64,000 nucleotides of DNA from NCBI RefSeq assembly GCF_900156165.1, contig NZ_FTMY01000001.1:558001-622000 (forward strand), read 5' to 3'. The stretch comes from Pseudacidovorax sp. RU35E. Lineage in GTDB: Bacteria; Pseudomonadota; Gammaproteobacteria; Burkholderiales; Burkholderiaceae_C. The notes below the pieces were generated by a model, which worked only from the letters and a program-made list of their open reading frames with translations, did no database searches and was not told where the DNA came from. The translations under genes and the position numbers were made by a program. Shown here one piece after another: positions 61,328-64,000 of the stretch; position 1 is the first letter of the stretch, and the number at the start of each line of letters is the position of its first letter.

Positions 61328-62917
61328 ATGAAGCCGATCTGGATAGTGGACGACGACCAATCGATACGCTTCGTGCTTGAAAAGGCGCTGTTGCGAGAGG
61401 ACCTGCCCACGCGCAGCTTCACCAATACCCGCGAAGTCCTGGCCGCCCTCGAGGCGGCCAACGACGACGAGATGCAGGGCCCGCAGGTGCTGGTCAGCGA
61501 CATCCGCATGCCGGGTGGGTCCGGCCTGGACCTGCTGGACAAGATCAAGCAGAAGCATCCAGGCCTGCCGGTCATCATCATGACCGCCTTCTCCGACCTG
61601 GACAGCGCCGTGTCGGCCTTCCAGGGCGGTGCCTTCGAGTACCTGCCCAAGCCCTTCGACCTGCCACGTGCAGTCGAACTCATCCGCCGCGCGGTGGACG
61701 AGAGCCAGCGCGAGGAGGTGGCCGAGGAGCGCATGCAGGCCACCCCCGAGATGCTGGGGCAGGCGCCTGCGATGCAGGACGTGTTCCGCGCCATCGGCCG
61801 CCTGTCGCAGAGCAATGTGACCGTGCTCATCACGGGTGAGTCCGGCTCAGGCAAGGAACTGGTGGCACGCGCGCTGCACAAGCATTCGCCGCGGTCCAAC
61901 GGGCCCTTCGTGGCGATCAACACCGCGGCCATTCCCAAGGACCTGCTGGAGAGCGAGCTCTTCGGCCATGAGCGCGGGGCCTTCACCGGCGCTCAGACCA
62001 TGCGCCGCGGCCGCTTCGAGCAGGCCGACGGCGGCACGCTCTTCCTCGACGAAATCGGCGACATGCCCTTCGACCTGCAGACGCGCCTGCTGCGCGTGCT
62101 GTCGGACGGGCACTTCTACCGGGTCGGCGGGCACAACGCGGTCAAGGCCAATGTGCGCGTGATCGCTGCCACGCACCAGGACCTGGAGCAACGGGTCAAG
62201 CAGGGCGTGTTTCGCGAGGATCTGTTCCACCGCCTCAACGTCATCCGGCTTCGGTTACCGGCCCTGCGTGAACGCAAGGAGGACGTGCCTTCGCTGACAC
62301 GCCACTTCCTGCAGCAGAGTGCAAAGCAACTGGGCGTGGAGCCCAAGCGCATTTCCGATGCGGCCCTGTCGCAGCTGTCCGCCTTCAACTTCCCGGGCAA
62401 CGTGCGGCAGTTGGAGAACATCTGCCACTGGCTCACGGTGATGGCGCCGGCCCAGCTGATCGAGCCCAAGGATCTGCCGCCGGAGGTGCTCTCGAACGCG
62501 CCGCTGGAGTCGGTGCCCAGCGCCGCCGCCCCTGCGTCAGGGGGTGTCGTAACATCCGCCTTTGCGACGGAGACGGCCCACTTCGAGCCGGCACCGGCAC
62601 CGGCAGCCGTCGTGGCTGGCACCATGCCCGTGGCTGCCACCGCACCGGTGCCGGCCGCGGTGCCCGCACCGGGCGGGGCCGCTGTGCCCATGGCCGGCTG
62701 GGAGCAGGGACTGGACGCCGAAGCCCAGGCCATGCTGGCGGCAGGTCAGCCGGACGTGTGGGACGCGCTGTCGCGACGCTTCGAGTCGCACCTGATCCTC
62801 ACCGCGCTGTCCTTCACACGCGGTCGACGGATCGAGGCCGCGCAAAAGCTCGGCATCGGCCGCAACACCATCACGAGGAAGATCGCCGAACTCGGGCTGG
62901 ATCAGGACGACGCCTGA
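61328..62917 (+). CDS. glnG: Nitrogen regulator NtrC
   Basis: 529 residues. Receiver domain (1-120) with the phosphoacceptor Asp58 in [12 protein letters not shown]+ domain (about 140-380) with Walker [16 protein letters not shown], the sigma-54 contact [10 protein letters not shown] and [14 protein letters not shown]; then an unusually long Ala/Pro-rich linker (about 390-460, with [20 protein letters not shown]) and a Fis-type helix-turn-helix ([17 protein letters not shown]). It activates sigma-54 promoters such as glnA. Confidence 0.97.
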   Translation: MKPIWIVDDDQSIRFVLEKALLREDLPTRSFTNTREVLAALEAANDDEMQGPQVLVSDIRMPGGSGLDLLDKIKQKHPGLPVIIMTAFSDLDSAVSAFQGGAFEYLPKPFDLPRAVELIRRAVDESQREEVAEERMQATPEMLGQAPAMQDVFRAIGRLSQSNVTVLITGESGSGKELVARALHKHSPRSNGPFVAINTAAIPKDLLESELFGHERGAFTGAQTMRRGRFEQADGGTLFLDEIGDMPFDLQTRLLRVLSDGHFYRVGGHNAVKANVRVIAATHQDLEQRVKQGVFREDLFHRLNVIRLRLPALRERKEDVPSLTRHFLQQSAKQLGVEPKRISDAALSQLSAFNFPGNVRQLENICHWLTVMAPAQLIEPKDLPPEVLSNAPLESVPSAAAPASGGVVTSAFATETAHFEPAPAPAAVVAGTMPVAATAPVPAAVPAPGGAAVPMAGWEQGLDAEAQAMLAAGQPDVWDALSRRFESHLILTALSFTRGRRIEAAQKLGIGRNTITRKIAELGLDQDDA

Positions 62918-62975
62918 TCTCCAGGCGCCTGCGCGAGGCGGTCCCCGGACCGCCGCGCGCTGGGCTGCCCTTGGC

Positions 62976-63755
62976 TCAGTCGGCCAGTTCCAGCACCACG
63001 GGCGCGTGGTCGCTGGGCTTTTCCCATTTCCGCGGCACGCGGTCGATGGTGCACGAGCGCACATCCGGCGCCACCGGTCGACTCACAAGGATGTGGTCGA
63101 TGCGCAGGCCGCGGTTCTTCTGGTAACCCAGCATGCGGTAGTCCCACCAGGAGAAGCTCTTCTCGGGCTGCTCGAACAGGCGGAAGCTGTCCACCAGACC
63201 CAGATCGAGCAGTGCCTGGAAGTGCTGACGCTCCTCGGTCGTGTGATGGATGGTTTCCTTCAGGCCCACAGGGTCGAAGCTGTCCCGATCCTCCGGGGTG
63301 ATGTTGAAGTCGCCCAGCAGCACCAGGCGTGGATGCGTGGCCATCTCGGCGCGCAGCCAGTCCCGCAGCGCGTCGAGCCAGCGCATCTTGTAGGCGAACT
63401 TGTCGGAGCCGGGTGCCTGGCCGTTGACGAAATAGCCGTTGACGACCCGCAGCGGTCCGGCGGGCGTGTCCACCGTTGCGGCGATCACGCGCGAATGCTC
63501 GTCTTCGAACCCGCCGATGTTGCGGTGCACATCCTTGAGCGGGCCCAGGCTCAGCAAGGCGACGCCGTTGTAGGTCTTCTGGCCGAAGACCGCCGCCTCG
63601 TAACCGGCAGATCGCAACACCTCGAGCGGGAATTTGTCTTCGGTCATCTTCAGTTCCTGGAGACACAGCAGGTCGACCGGATTGGCGATCAGCCAGTCCA
63701 GCACATGCTGAAGACGGGCGGTGAGGGAGTTGACGTTCCAGGTGGCGATTCGCAT
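62976..63755 (-). CDS. xthA: Exodeoxyribonuclease III
   Basis: A 259-residue AP endonuclease/3'-exonuclease. Metal and catalytic residues lie in WNVNSLTARLQHVLDWL, LCLQELKMTEDKFP, LVLLGDFNITPEDRDSFD and KPSDHAPVVLEL. It acts in base excision repair on abasic sites. Convergent with ntrC; nothing upstream of it inside the window is clear. Confidence 0.96.
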   Translation of the reverse strand: MRIATWNVNSLTARLQHVLDWLIANPVDLLCLQELKMTEDKFPLEVLRSAGYEAAVFGQKTYNGVALLSLGPLKDVHRNIGGFEDEHSRVIAATVDTPAGPLRVVNGYFVNGQAPGSDKFAYKMRWLDALRDWLRAEMATHPRLVLLGDFNITPEDRDSFDPVGLKETIHHTTEERQHFQALLDLGLVDSFRLFEQPEKSFSWWDYRMLGYQKNRGLRIDHILVSRPVAPDVRSCTIDRVPRKWEKPSDHAPVVLELAD

Positions 63756-64000
63756 GGCGGGGGCGCGTCACGGGCGCGGTGAGGAAGAGGAGATCGGCTC
63801 GCAGGTGAGGCGCGCAGACGCGGCAGACGCTGAGGTCGGGGCCGTGGGGCGAGAGCCGGATTGTCACCGGGACCACGCGCGCCTGTCCGCATGGCCATGA
63901 GGTGGCGGTGCGGATGGCTGCCGGAACGATCGTGCTGCCCGCGCCGCGGCGTCCACTGCACGCTGCTGCCCGCCGCCGAGTCAGCGGAAAGCGCAGCAGC
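63756..64000. other. Region upstream of exonuclease III
   Basis: The last 245 bases hold the promoter region of the exonuclease gene and no complete gene. A divergent gene may start beyond the window. Confidence 0.4.

Overview
The window reads as a high-GC betaproteobacterial chromosome, most likely order Burkholderiales and probably family Comamonadaceae. The host half carries gene orders common there: exbB-exbD-lpxK-Trm112-kdsB-adk, iscRSUA-hscBA-fdx, and glnA-DUF4124-ntrB-ntrC-xth. Species cannot be fixed from the sequence alone.

Bases 1 to about 21.8 kb are the late half of a lambda-like siphophage prophage, all on the + strand and tightly overlapped. In order: portal (C-terminal part only), S49 prohead protease with a nested scaffold start, decoration protein, major capsid, head-tail joining proteins, tail tube, a G/G-T tail chaperone pair with a -1 slippery heptamer, tape measure, three tail-tip proteins, and a 3153-residue J-like tip/fibre protein with a large internal repeat region. 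Then come a DUF4376-like protein, an unknown, two holin-like membrane proteins, a T4-type lysozyme and an Rz/Rz1 spanin pair. Terminase, integrase and early genes would lie to the left of the window.

Bases 21.8 to about 31.5 kb form an accessory region of mixed base composition between lysis genes and host chromosome. It holds an OLD-family ATPase/TOPRIM nuclease, a convergent zinc-ribbon/HEPN protein with an R-x4-H motif, a leftward operon of small phage-type genes (one with an in-frame amber codon), a rightward three-gene cassette ending in an SRAP protein behind a LexA box, a zinc-ribbon DUF3800-like protein and an unknown 232-residue protein. It looks like a moron/defence cargo region. 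The exact prophage end (att site) was not found.

Bases 31.6 to 64 kb are housekeeping genes: SOS repressor lexA with two operators, asparaginase, adk, lipid A/KDO genes (kdsB, lpxK) with exbBD, xseA, sodB, an aspartate/aromatic aminotransferase, uvrB, the complete ISC iron-sulfur operon, dnaQ, tRNA-Val(CAC), a PAS-GAF-GGDEF cyclase, CsbD and DUF192 proteins, an RsuA-type pseudouridine synthase, a beta-propeller/polysaccharide deacetylase/sterol desaturase cluster, an EI24 membrane protein, a MoCF-domain protein, and the nitrogen control block (glnA behind an NtrC site and sigma-54 promoter, then ntrB and ntrC), ending with exonuclease III. The host LexA motif CTGG-N8-ACAG occurs twice before lexA and once before the SRAP cassette, which ties the mobile region to the host SOS response.
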